Assembly: GCF_964204645.1 (NCBI RefSeq)
Contig: NC_134036.1
Span: forward strand, 4,514,001-4,578,000
DNA from: Tubulanus polymorphus
Taxonomy: Eukaryota; Nemertea; Palaeonemertea; Tubulaniformes; Tubulanidae
Length of the DNA stretch: 64,000 nt
Reading direction: 5' to 3'
Below the pieces are notes generated by a model. The model was given only the letters and a program-made list of their open reading frames with translations. It searched no databases and was not told the DNA's origin. Every line of letters starts with the position of its first letter. The stretch's first letter is position 1. Positions 13,490-23,473 of this stretch are shown here, piece after piece. The position numbers and the translations under genes are program-made.

Positions 13490-13862
13490 CCGGCGACATA
13501 GTTTTAATCGAAAATGAACTAAGAACACTAGACATTAGACATTTTATCAGCACTCTTTCACAAACTGATCGTCCACACTTCACATGCGTTCGTTTCTTCA
13601 CCTGAGACATTTTCAATTGAAAATGAGCTGCAAACACAAGACATTAGACATTCTATCCGCACGGTTTCAAAAACTGATCGTTCAACCTTCACATGTGTTC
13701 AGTGCTTCACCTGAGACATTTTCAACTGAAAATGAGCTGCAAACACAAGACATTAGACATTCTATCTGCACGGTTTCAAAAACTGATCGTCCACACTTCA
13801 CGTGTGTTCGGTACTTCTTCACCTGAGACATTTCTGATTGAAAATGAACAACAAACATCGGA
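13490..13862 (+). repeat. About 106-bp tandem repeat, 3.5 copies
   Basis: Units share gacattagacattctatc, tttcaaaaactgatcgt, cacatgtgttc and cttcacctgagacattttca. The two internal copies (13600-13815) are the most similar. The family recurs inverted at 9015-9235 and degenerate at 11500-11770. Confidence 0.85.
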
Positions 13863-14049
13863 TACTAGACATTGCGCTATATGGAAAATCCCACACTAAC
13901 ATTACGGAAGATCAAGTCCGAAACTTTTCCTTTACTCATTATTCGAGATTTCGACTAAAACCTAATAGCCATCTTCAAGAACGAGTCGTTAGTCCAAACG
14001 TTAAAATAACATTTAGGCTGGCGATTTTTTTCCTCTTCCTTGGGGTTTT

Positions 14050-14160
14050 TGAACGACCCCTCTATGTGGAATGGTTCTTCGAAGAACCTTTGTATTTCTT
14101 TAAGAACCCTTACAAAAATGGTTATTTAAAGAACCTTTAAGGTTCCTATCTGCAGGGACG
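14050..14160. repeat. Palindromic ggttctt/aagaacc repeat
   Basis: Several inverted half sites (ggttcttcgaagaacc, tttaagaaccc, ttaaagaacctttaaggttc) lie within about 110 bases. This is a hairpin-forming, non-coding repeat, probably a short non-autonomous element. Confidence 0.45.
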
Positions 14161-15465
14161 CAAGCCGAAGAACGCCTAAAAGTTCTACGGTAGTTATACC
14201 ACTTGTTCTCGTGAGTCTGTAGATGATCTCGCGATCATGAAAAAGTAAACAGCAATCAAGCAGCGCGCAGTCATCGTGTGTCGCGTGTATTGTCGGTGTC
14301 GATGACGGCGCAGAGGTCGAATCGTATAGTTAGTTATCTGTCTACCTATCAATAAATGACGCAGGTGAAAGGTGCTATATTGTAACGAGGTGGCATATTA
14401 TACACTCACTGGCCGAGACGTGCGACGCGTCGACGTCGACGACCGACCGAGAGCAAGGCCAAGCCGCGCAAACATCACGCGTGTCATCATTAGTCGCGGC
14501 GATCACCAGCGCCAGAACGAAGGCCTTAACGAATGTGGTACGGGAACTCGGCCTTCCCGTTGAGGTCACCCGCGTTATATCGGTCAAGACGTGGGTAGCA
14601 CTTCATCATACAGGTTTACAATGCGGACTATGATCCCCAGGAGGACGTGGATCTTGGATTTTTGTGGGAGGGTGTGGTTCGGCGAAGTTGGAACCCGCGC
14701 ACGAGAATGTTAGTGCTGGGATAACGCGCCAGCCGTTATCGGGAGCTCAAATCTGTGAAATCCTGGCTAGGAAGGGCTAGATATTGACGAAGATGAGTGA
14801 CGAATTCCATGAAAAGTATCTGTAACATGCTCGAAAAAACATAGACTTTTTGGGGGTTGGATTTTCTAAGGGCCCGCTATGGTTCCATACCCAATACAAC
14901 GTATCCAATTTCCAATCTAATCGCGTTTATTTTCCAATCACTTTGGTGCGCGTTTCTGGGCCTGGTTCTGTTGGTTCCTACCCGAAATCCATAGCCACAG
15001 GCCATATTGGTTCCAAGAAAACAAAGAATACCTTGGTTCTCAACTCCTGGCTTAAATTCTGTTAGCTGCACAACCAATGTAAAAACTCAAAAACTTGTTC
15101 TATATGATGGCTAATCTAACAACCAGGTGAGCCCATCCTGTTCGTAAAGCCGATCTAATAACGACTCACGAGCGGTCCTGAAAACTAACGGAGATTAGGC
15201 TAAGGCAAATTGACACCTTGTTTCTCATTTCTGCTGTGCTTAAGAGTTGACCCGGCCGGCCGCCTATCTACGCTGTACTTGACATTTTAAATCATGATCA
15301 AGCTTACCATAAAAGACCCGGCAGCTATTGAAATGAACTGATTACAAATTTCGTCGCAGTTTACAAACTGACTCCGCCGATTAGGAGAAGCAAGGTATCA
15401 TTTTTGTTTAATAGGTGGGACTGCAGGTCACCGCATTATTGCGCGTCATTTATTCATACTATAAA
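14161..15465. other. Non-coding, probably CELF intron 1
   Basis: This lies immediately downstream of the CELF exon's splice donor, so it should be intronic if that gene is intact. No further CELF exon was recognised. A repeat at about 15296-15412 (containing cgccgattaggagaa) recurs in the same orientation at about 60462-60578. Confidence 0.5.
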
Positions 15466-15491
15466 CTAAACTAAATCTAAACAAGACTGAC

Positions 15492-15864
15492 CTTTGTGCA
15501 TTCCGGTGAACCTATCTTTGAGCACGGTCAACTCGTAGATCTGCCCGAACTCCTCAAATATCGGCCGTAAATCCTTATCCTCCAGATTGCGCGGTATTTG
15601 CCCGACGAACAGTTTTATGGCGTCGTGGTCCTTCATCGGGATCGGGTTCTGTTGTTGTTGCTGCTGCTGCTGTTGTTGTTGCTGCAACTGTTGCATGGCG
15701 TGGGCCGCGTTGATTTGCTGTTGTTGCTGTTGCGGCGGCGGCGGCTGCACCTGCTGGTGTTGCTGGTGCAGCTGGTGTTGCTGCTGCAACGTCTGGTGTT
15801 GCAGGTTTTGAATGTTGTGCAACTGCGTGTCCAACATCACTACCCCGTTCAGTGCGGAAGCCAT
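15492..15864 (-). CDS. CELF/Bruno-like RNA-binding protein, first coding exon
   Basis: This exon encodes the N-terminus of a CELF (CUGBP/Bruno-like) RNA-binding protein, a family that binds GU-rich RNA and regulates splicing, translation and mRNA decay. The ATG at 15864 has an in-frame TAA three codons upstream. Residues 1-75 are low complexity: a Gln/His-rich segment, PPPP near 41-44, Q6, then about Q12 at 61-72. RRM1 starts near residue 84, with the RNP2-like LFVGQI at 85-90 and then [20 protein letters not shown]. The exon stops after GMHK plus one base at AAAG|GTCAGT (phase 1), inside RRM1, where family members continue GCAFLTY; that continuation is absent from the read-through, confirming the splice. 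Remaining exons (rest of RRM1, RRM2, linker, RRM3) were not found and probably lie beyond the left edge. CAG and CAA codons are mixed in the Q tract. Confidence 0.93.
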
Positions 15865-17300
15865 TTGATATTATCTCCGACGATTTTCAAATCGCGAAGA
15901 TTATAAGAGATATATTATATACCAACACCTAATTATACCAATACTGCAATAACGATATTATCAATAATAGTTATAGTAGTAATAATAATAATAGTAATAA
16001 TATCAATAAATATTTATATATAAATATATTCGATATATATGTATAAATATCTTATCTTATGTATATAATAAAGAGTTTAAAGAGTTACACTCGCTTATTA
16101 ATTTGGTTTGTGACGATAAATTGGAGTTTTTTCGTAAATAATGTATCCTCCTTAAAACTTGATCGCGCGTCACTCGTTCTAAATAGATCGATTGCTTGGT
16201 ATCGCGATAACGTTTCGTCTCGATTTCTCCGAAATCGATTGCTTGAGATCACGTTTTTTTTTCCGGGATAGAAACTTTCGGCGATTTATTTCTCCGGAAC
16301 GACGAAGCTCACGATTCCTCGTGGTTCCTTTTCCTGAAGATAGATCGGCACGAAACGATTGCCTTCGACGCGCGTGGTATATAGTAGTAAACTTCTTACG
16401 AACTCCGAACGCACTGATGACGGGAAACTGTCGATTTCGTCGATAATCCGAAAAGTGAAGACGACGATTCGACGCGATCGATTAACCGATCTAGTATAAC
16501 GTTGTAAAATGGTATTCTCGATGAGAAAATAAAATCCTCGGAAACTTTTATATTCACGCGAACTTTTTCTCAGACAAAACGAGACGTCTTCAGAAATCGT
16601 GTCGCGGTTCCTTTTTCGAGCACGCCTTTAAACGTATATACGTGTAAGCCTATAACTATTCCGATAAGATCGAACTAATTTTTCGTGCAGAGCGGATCGA
16701 AAGGTATACACGTCGATGAATCCGACTGGTCTGACCGACTGACTGACCGATTGCAAGCGCGTTCCAGTAAGTGCAAGTTCCGAAAAGCCCGGTTACAAAA
16801 CTTAGCTTTTTAAGAGGAGCTATCCGACGACAACGGCTACGACGACGATCGCGATGAAGTAACGTCAGTGGCTGGTTTGCGCTCTCCTCTCTCTCCGACT
16901 CGCTCCGTGTTCGTTCGCTGGCGTACTACTGCTGACTGACTGGGAATCTGCGAGCGAGCTGATGATGAGAATCCGGCGGCGGCAGTGGCGGCGGCTGCGT
17001 ATAACGTGTATTAAAGTCTCTCTGACTGTTGGCGCGCGACGCGATCCGTCGTGTGTGTATTAATACTGCAGGTTGTCTGACTGTCTTGTCTGTCTGTATC
17101 CCTCGCCGCCGTCGTCGTCGTCGGGAAAATGATTGACAGCTTCTGCTGCTTCTTATCCCGGGGTCTCGTCTCGCGGGATGTATCGGTGTGTGTATAGAGT
17201 AGACTGGTGCCCGCACGCGCCCGCTATTTAATGACACGTCTCGACGTATTTACCTGTTACGATGATTTTGGACGGGTTACGCGCGCTAAATGATGATGAT
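15865..17300 (-). promoter_or_regulatory. Probable 5' leader and promoter region of the CELF gene
   Basis: Upstream of the CELF start codon there is an AT-rich stretch (15900-16050), then CpG-containing sequence to about 17300 with many short open frames and no coding evidence. A transcription start cannot be placed from sequence alone. The length and lack of other genes fit a 5' untranslated/promoter region. Confidence 0.4.
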
Positions 17301-18029
17301 TTATTTGAGTACGGACGCTGTCTTTCCGGTGTGTCTGTGGCTGTGGTTGACTCCGATGTTTGTCGTGTATTCCAAACACGATGCCGGTCCGGTGAATGAA
17401 TGCTCTACGTTCGACCACCGGCAATCGAGGATTCAGCGCTCGTGGTAAGTTTGGACCCGCCAGGTTCGCTAGTGCCGTATTATAGGAATATAAGGTGCCC
17501 GGATTTCTTCTTAGATTCACGATAAATCAGAGAATCCCACAGTAATAATCAAAACAGAAAAAAAAACATTATTGGTTCGAAAATGTTTCATTTAGCCAGT
17601 TTGTTTATTCCAAGTTCCGACTATATTCTAATATTAACAGGAATACCGGGTTACCTCGGCTGTCAGGCTACTATCGCCATGATTTCTCTAAAATCCGACG
17701 AACGATAAAGGAAAATCGCGCTAGATATGAACCCCGAACATCAATCCGGATTCACATCAAGAAACATCGATTTGCCCGTTGCTTTTATGTGGAAAGCTAA
17801 GAATATAGTAATGAAAGTTACTCGAAGATGAACTAGTAAATTCCGACCAGATTGTCGCACGCTAACATCGGTGAATCATTGAGATCGAAAGCCTAAGTTG
17901 TTCGGTCTAGTGTGGCAGGGTTTCGTACCGTGGGGAGCCTCGATGCAAAAGGGTTCGAATCGCGTCCCTATTTGGGACGTCCCTATTTGGTCTATACCTA
18001 TCGTATATATCTTTGCGGCAACACCCTGG

Positions 18030-18155
18030 ATACAGTTCCACACTGGGTTGTGAGTTAAGATTTGACTCCGAGTAAACTCATTAAAAATGTAAAACTTATT
18101 TCAACTCAGAGCTTACTCTAACTCTGGAACTGTGGAACTGAATCCTGGATATAAA
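18030..18155. mobile_element. MITE-like palindrome, related to 6210-6350
   Basis: The ends ggatacagttccacac and aactgtggaactgaatcctg are inverted. The interior carries gagttaagatttgactc and complementary motifs also seen in the 6.2-kb element. Non-coding. Confidence 0.55.
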
Positions 18156-19721
18156 TGTGGCGCGGTCGGATATGTTTCCGAGCAAATATCGAAATTCACC
18201 GCATTCCGTTTAGTTTATTAGACGAGTAACGCCGAAACGTTACCAGCGCGACGTCGGGGCGAAAATGCCGAGAATGTTCGCATTTCGCGTCGGTATCATC
18301 ACGATTTCGCGGCCTAGTCGTCGTCGTCCCGCCGGATGAGGTAAACCTAGCCGACGCCCATGCATGTCCTCATTTAAGTGTCATCTGATATATATATATA
18401 TATATGGACAATGCTATAATAAGACTCGCGAGACAAATTGACATTTACAAGTTACACGCGACATACTACTGATTCTAATCGTTTCGGTTACCAGCCTTAC
18501 GTGGTATTAGCAAATGGATTAAGATTGAAATAGAAATCGTGAAGTTTCGTTGCGGCTGAAATGAAACCGCAAACACCATAGTCATACGACACGATATTAA
18601 CCGAAAAAACAACGAATGCGTTGCACGAATACAATTTACATTTCTACAAGAGCGAATAAAAACTGAAGGTAGCTGAACCAAGCGCCGAGTAGCGGAGGAA
18701 AGTGAAATGAGGGATAGATGTTATGTTTTTAAGTAGCTCCACAGCACATCTAGCAAGTGCTGTTTTAATAAATACACTACATAATCAGTGTTATGCATTA
18801 ATTTTGCGTTGCATCATAACAAAGTACATTTTTTCCTTTTCATATGATAATTAATAGAACATTCAATGCCTTTACAACTCCTTATTTTAAGCAAAAATGT
18901 AAGCGACGATACTGCGCCAAGTCGCGATATCGCGGTAACCTGGACTGAAGACTACCGAGAGATCCAAACTGCGACGACTTTAAAACGGTCGTGAAATGCT
19001 TTAACGAATGCCAATCATAAATATGGACGAATCGTTAATTCACAGCTTCAAAAAAAAACAACAAATAAACAAACTATCAGTTTTAATGAACGGTAAGAAC
19101 GCACCAAACGCATATTTCTAGCTGCGATAACACGGATAAGTTGGACAGCGCCACGTGGTGGTAGATGCAGAAAACAAAGTCTCCCACGTATCTCCATCTG
19201 GTGATAGATATTAGAGCGAAAATAGAATAGCCCGAGCACTGGACGTCGATATAGTATAGATTCGCTAAATTGAATCGCAAAAGATTACTATTTTAAACTA
19301 CTTGAATAACTATTGTAAACATTTTGGCCGGCTAAGTCTAGCAACACGAAACGCGAAACACTCGGGCACCGAGGCAAGCCAGAAATAGGCTTCGGAAAGC
19401 CTCCCACGTCCGAAAAAAAACGGTACTAAAATCGATCATTGATTTTGATAAATTTTATAGGGGACCGCCAACCTCGAAAAAAAAGTATGGGACACTGATT
19501 TATACTCGAATGATCGTAATTTATTGTGACCGTCTTCCGTCAGATGTCGTGTGCGCTCCAATCCGCGAATCGCTTTACAAAAACGGATTAGACCGACATT
19601 CAGGGATCTCGTCGGCGAGGACACCATCAACGCGCTTTCTAACTTAGTACCGTTCATAAATGAAATCCCACACTTCGAATTTAAAATCATACGATCAAAT
19701 TTATTATTATGAAACCACAAC

Positions 19722-19753
19722 GTTTCGGCTGTTGACTAACAGCCATCATCAGG
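19722..19753 (-). ncRNA. Stem-loop motif CTGATGA-stem-GAAAC (hammerhead-like?)
   Basis: On the minus strand the sequence is CCTGATGAT, stem GGCTGTT, loop AGTC, stem AACAGCC, then GAAAC. The flanks match hammerhead ribozyme core elements (CUGAUGA and GAAA) except for one extra base before the stem. Related copies occur at 43665, 43725 and 49877, with different but still complementary stems. Ribozyme function is inference. Confidence 0.35.
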
Positions 19754-20440
19754 TGGAATGACCAGAAAAACAAGTTACAAAGCATATTAACTCGCAGGAT
19801 CTAAAATAGAAGCAGTGTGTCAAAACTAAAGATAAACAGAACAAGCAATAAAACATCACGGGGTACCGTAGAAACCACAGCAATTCTAACCAGTTCAGCG
19901 TAAAAACAAATTATGTAAGAGTACCGTTTGTCGAGCCACGTCAGCTGTGTCTTAATATAATTCATGTGACGATAACATAACGCTGCTCAGCGATGTACTC
20001 GGTTTTTTTCTAATTAGATTTTTGACATTTTCTACTTCATGCGCACTCTCACGCTTACTCTTAAATGTTTAACCTCATGGTGCTGAGGGTCCGTGTAATA
20101 TCTGCCATACTTACTGAACTTGGCCGAAAGGAACTTTAACAAACAAACTCCAAAGCAGTCGACTGATTGGCGCGGTCATTAACGCATCATCGTGTCTTTT
20201 AACTTTTTCGATTTTAGATTCGTGGTAGATAAATTTCATTGTCGAAATCTTGAAAATATATCTAAAGCGGGTTTTGATTTTTTGTTTTTTGATACAAGGA
20301 ACAATTTAAAATAAATAACACTTTACTATTCTAAATAACGAGGAGTAATTAGCTGCTGCCTCAACAGCTGGAAAGGTTTTGGCAAGCGATTCGACTTTAG
20401 AGTTTAGTTCATATTTCACGTCAACTCGCTTCGAGCTACC

Positions 20441-20612
20441 AATTGATTACGTATTACCTAATTGTTAATCGATTCGCCTTAATTGATTAACGCTAATTGA
20501 TAGCCGTTAATTGAGGCGGTGAACGGTGAACGCTGATCTGTCCATCCGCAGACGAGACGTTGATTCGTATACGCTCTGAATTAATTACCGATTAGCGTTA
20601 ATTGCTCTAATC
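20441..20612. promoter_or_regulatory. Cluster of ATTA/TAAT sites upstream of the TALE gene
   Basis: At least ten TAAT/ATTA cores occur within about 170 bases (aattgatta, gttaatcgatt, ttaattgattaacgctaatt, cgttaattg, ttaattaccgattagcgtta), about 0.8-1.0 kb before the predicted transcription start. TAATTG/ATTA is the generic homeodomain recognition core. A second, smaller cluster is at 21192-21240. Regulatory function is inferred from density alone. Confidence 0.4.
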
Positions 20613-21191
20613 AACGGTCATCGGACGTGTTTTGTAGTTTATCCGAATTTATTCACACTTTTTTTCCATCACCTTTTTAAACTCTAAGAAATATATAAGA
20701 CAGGTCCGGCATTGTATTTTCTGTGAACTCGAATGTCTTACAGAACTATTCGACCGATCCAATTTTGATTCGTTCGAAAACTTGCCGGATAGTCCTTGCA
20801 GCTATTATTAGCTATCATAACCTGCTTGCAATCGGCGTCGAGTTGGCGAAATGCGATTATATACGGATTCGCCAGAGTTTCGATAAAGAAAAGCCAGTTT
20901 CGAAAAGCGTCATCATCGCGCGCGTCACTGATAGAAATTAGCGACGTTTCATCGGCGAGTCGTACAGTGGCTGAATTCGACTCCGGATTCCGTCCGGTAG
21001 CAATGGTAAATCTAGAAAACAAGTTTTGAGCGACTAAATTGACTATTTATATATTATATATTGTCTTAGACCGGTCTTAAATCTGAGCCACGACTGCAAA
21101 GTTTTCTTCGAGAGTTTCGCAAATTCTTTCGTACGTTTCGGAAATTCGTAAGTATATTTCGAACGAAAATTCAAAACCTAAGATCTCGCAC

Positions 21192-21240
21192 GCTAATTAA
21201 CGTAACTAATTAGCGATTAACTAATAATATGATAATTAAT
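21192..21240. promoter_or_regulatory. Second ATTA/TAAT cluster, promoter-proximal
   Basis: The stretch reads gctaattaacgtaactaatt, agcgattaactaata, gataattaat: seven or so homeodomain-type cores in about 50 bases, ending about 150 bases before the TATA box of the TALE gene. It may be an autoregulatory or cross-regulatory site (inference). Confidence 0.4.
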
Positions 21241-21391
21241 CGACGACGATGAGCTCGCGCGGATAATTAGTGAACGGTAATCAGCCGTCGACTCGAGAGC
21301 GCGCGGTCCGCGGTGAACGATCATCAGCGCGAATCTCGTCAGGCCCGCGCGTCGCCGATGATTTCGAGTAAAAATGACCGATCTCCGATGG

Positions 21392-21555
21392 TTTATATAC
21401 CGACCGATTGAGATCCGAGCCATCATTGTCCGAAATCCATCGGAACAACGACAACAACAGAACTATTTGAAAGAACGAACGAAAGACGTCAAAACTGGAT
21501 TTTCAACGCGTTGCTACCGAGTTACCCGTTCGCCACGACCTAGACTCGTTGAAAG
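21392..21555 (+). promoter_or_regulatory. TATA promoter and non-coding exon 1 of the TALE gene
   Basis: TTTATATA at 21392-21399 is followed 25-30 bases later by an initiator-like catcattg near 21421-21428. The sequence from there to 21555 contains no ATG and ends at a strong donor, TTGAAAG|GTAAGC. This fits a non-coding first exon of about 130 bases joined across a 1.9-kb intron to the coding exon at 23469. It is inferred from signals only; no transcript was available. Confidence 0.5.
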
Positions 21556-23097
21556 GTAAGCTACAGAATTTCTTTCTTTCTGTATTCAATTTTAAATACT
21601 TTACATGAATCGTTTCTCATCGTAGCATCTTCAAAGTTCGGCGTAATCCTTTTTTTTTTCTTCAAATTTGAACGGAACTTTTTCAAACTTTCGACATCGT
21701 TGTTAACCCTTTTGGGGCGAACAATTTCGGGCATTTAACCTAAGATTACCAAACTCAAGTCTCTTAAACATCATATCCTAGAAAAGCTGTTTCAAATTGT
21801 AATACAAAATATTTTTCACTTTTGTTTTTACAAATTTATTTCTAAACTCAAATTTGACCCTTATTTAAAACTATTTAAAACTTCATCGTTCTTAGCTAAA
21901 ATGCTCAGATAAGAATTGACATTTGGCGAATATTTTTAGATAATCATCCAACGCGCTTTAAGAGTGATGATTTTGATTTTCATATTGGCTATGAATTCAT
22001 TGTTGCTAGGGGGCTGTAGGGCCGACAACTCTTAATAACGAAGTAACGATAGAATTATTAATCAAGACAAAATTAAACCTGATTAGATACCGAATCTAGA
22101 TACAATCGTTATAACAGTTCACGCCTATCGCGAAATTAGTGATTTGTTCCAACGGCGAAAACCGCTATGTAAACAAACTTTCCAATATTAATAATTGTCA
22201 TGTAACGGACGATGGCCGGAATTTTTGGCAGGCGATTTATTTCCGCGAGTCCGACGAAACAATCTTCTAAAACCGAATTTTCAAATTATATCGATTAATT
22301 TATTTCGCAATTTTACAAATATCGCTTGATTTCGTAGGGTTTTTTAAAAGCTCCAATAGCTGTCGAATTTTCATTGACAAAAGCGCGTCTAGATTTCGCC
22401 GAACATAGTTAGGGCCAATTACGATTGAAATTACTAATTAAGTGGGTAGAGGTCGTTAGTTTAGGGGCGCGGTACACAAGCCCGACACTAGTTACTAGGG
22501 CCAAATTAGGCGATGAAATCGAATAAGCACTTTGAGATTTTTAATACGGCACGCAGTTACACACTCGGCGCTCACCGACTGTCGGAATAGATCGAAAAGT
22601 TTATAGACCCAAAGCTGTGAAAGTTTAATAAGGGATAACGACATCGATAAACTCAATTTAACGGATTTAAACGCGATAAACGCTCCAAACGATATGGCAT
22701 TATCTAGAAGGTAAAATATATATAATCGAAGCGTTCACGCTTGAATACGTGAAAAAAAGATTCTTAAAATGAAATTTTAAAAGTCAAAAAAATCATTTCT
22801 TGTTATATATAACACGCGCATGTTTCAATTCGAATGCATCGGCTTCAAAATATCATTAATTTTGCTGAATCGAATAAAACCGTTCTTATCGTAACCAAAA
22901 ATTACGCAGAAGCATCTTCAATGGCTAATAATTTCAGCGAATTTCTTCAAAGTTTTTCCAGCCTTTTTTCGAAATTTTCAAGCTAACTAAAAAAACTCCT
23001 CAAATCAGTTCTTAATAACTTCTAAACTTCGTGCACATTGTTTCGTATGCTAAACGTTTTACGAATTAAAATCGCGACTAAAAATGCCCGAAATTTA

Positions 23098-23335
23098 TTC
23101 TAGGATAGGAAAGGATAGGATAGTTATCTTGTATAGCGCCTTGTAAATATCTTCTAAATTGTTATCGAAAGTGGTCTTTAGATACGGGGATACGTCTTGA
23201 GCTACATTGAATGCCGCGAGGAAGTCACAGAATCATTATCGTATAGGGGTCGGGACTGGTGCCTTAATTCAAACCCGGGACTCTGAACTAAGATCCAACC
23301 CCCGATTAAACGCCCATGCTAAACTATAGACATTT
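23098..23335 (-). mobile_element. tRNA-derived SINE relic in an intron
   Basis: On the minus strand a tRNA-like head (tagtttagcatggg..., then gtcccgggtttgaatt resembling a Pol III B box) is followed by a body and a 3' end reading aaggcgctatacaagataac and an atccttt/atcct short tandem tail. That layout (tRNA head, body, 'gcgctata' end, microsatellite tail) is typical of metazoan SINEs. It lies inside the 5' intron of the TALE gene, in antisense orientation. Confidence 0.5.
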
Positions 23336-23473
23336 TTTACTTCTAAACATGTCGATATTTCACACTAGTTAACAAGTACATGGCAAATTAGCTGAAATCT
23401 ATCTTTTAAATCTGTAAGCTTTTTTGATAACGAAATCCTATAATATCCATTGTTTCTTTCAAACGCAGGAGGC

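Larger units (their letters stand above)
17301..20440. other. Intergenic with repeat relics
   Basis: No gene supported. Contains a MITE-like palindrome at 18030-18155, an (AT)n tract near 18390-18406, a covarying stem-loop motif at 19722-19753, and mixed AT-rich sequence. An open frame at 19436-19720 (minus) has no recognisable domain and abuts the stem-loop repeat, so it may be repeat-derived. Confidence 0.5.

Noticed and set aside
17935-17990. Possible tRNA gene (gggttcgaatc)
   Set aside because: The bases around the TTCGAAT loop do not form a T-stem and no acceptor or anticodon stem can be drawn.
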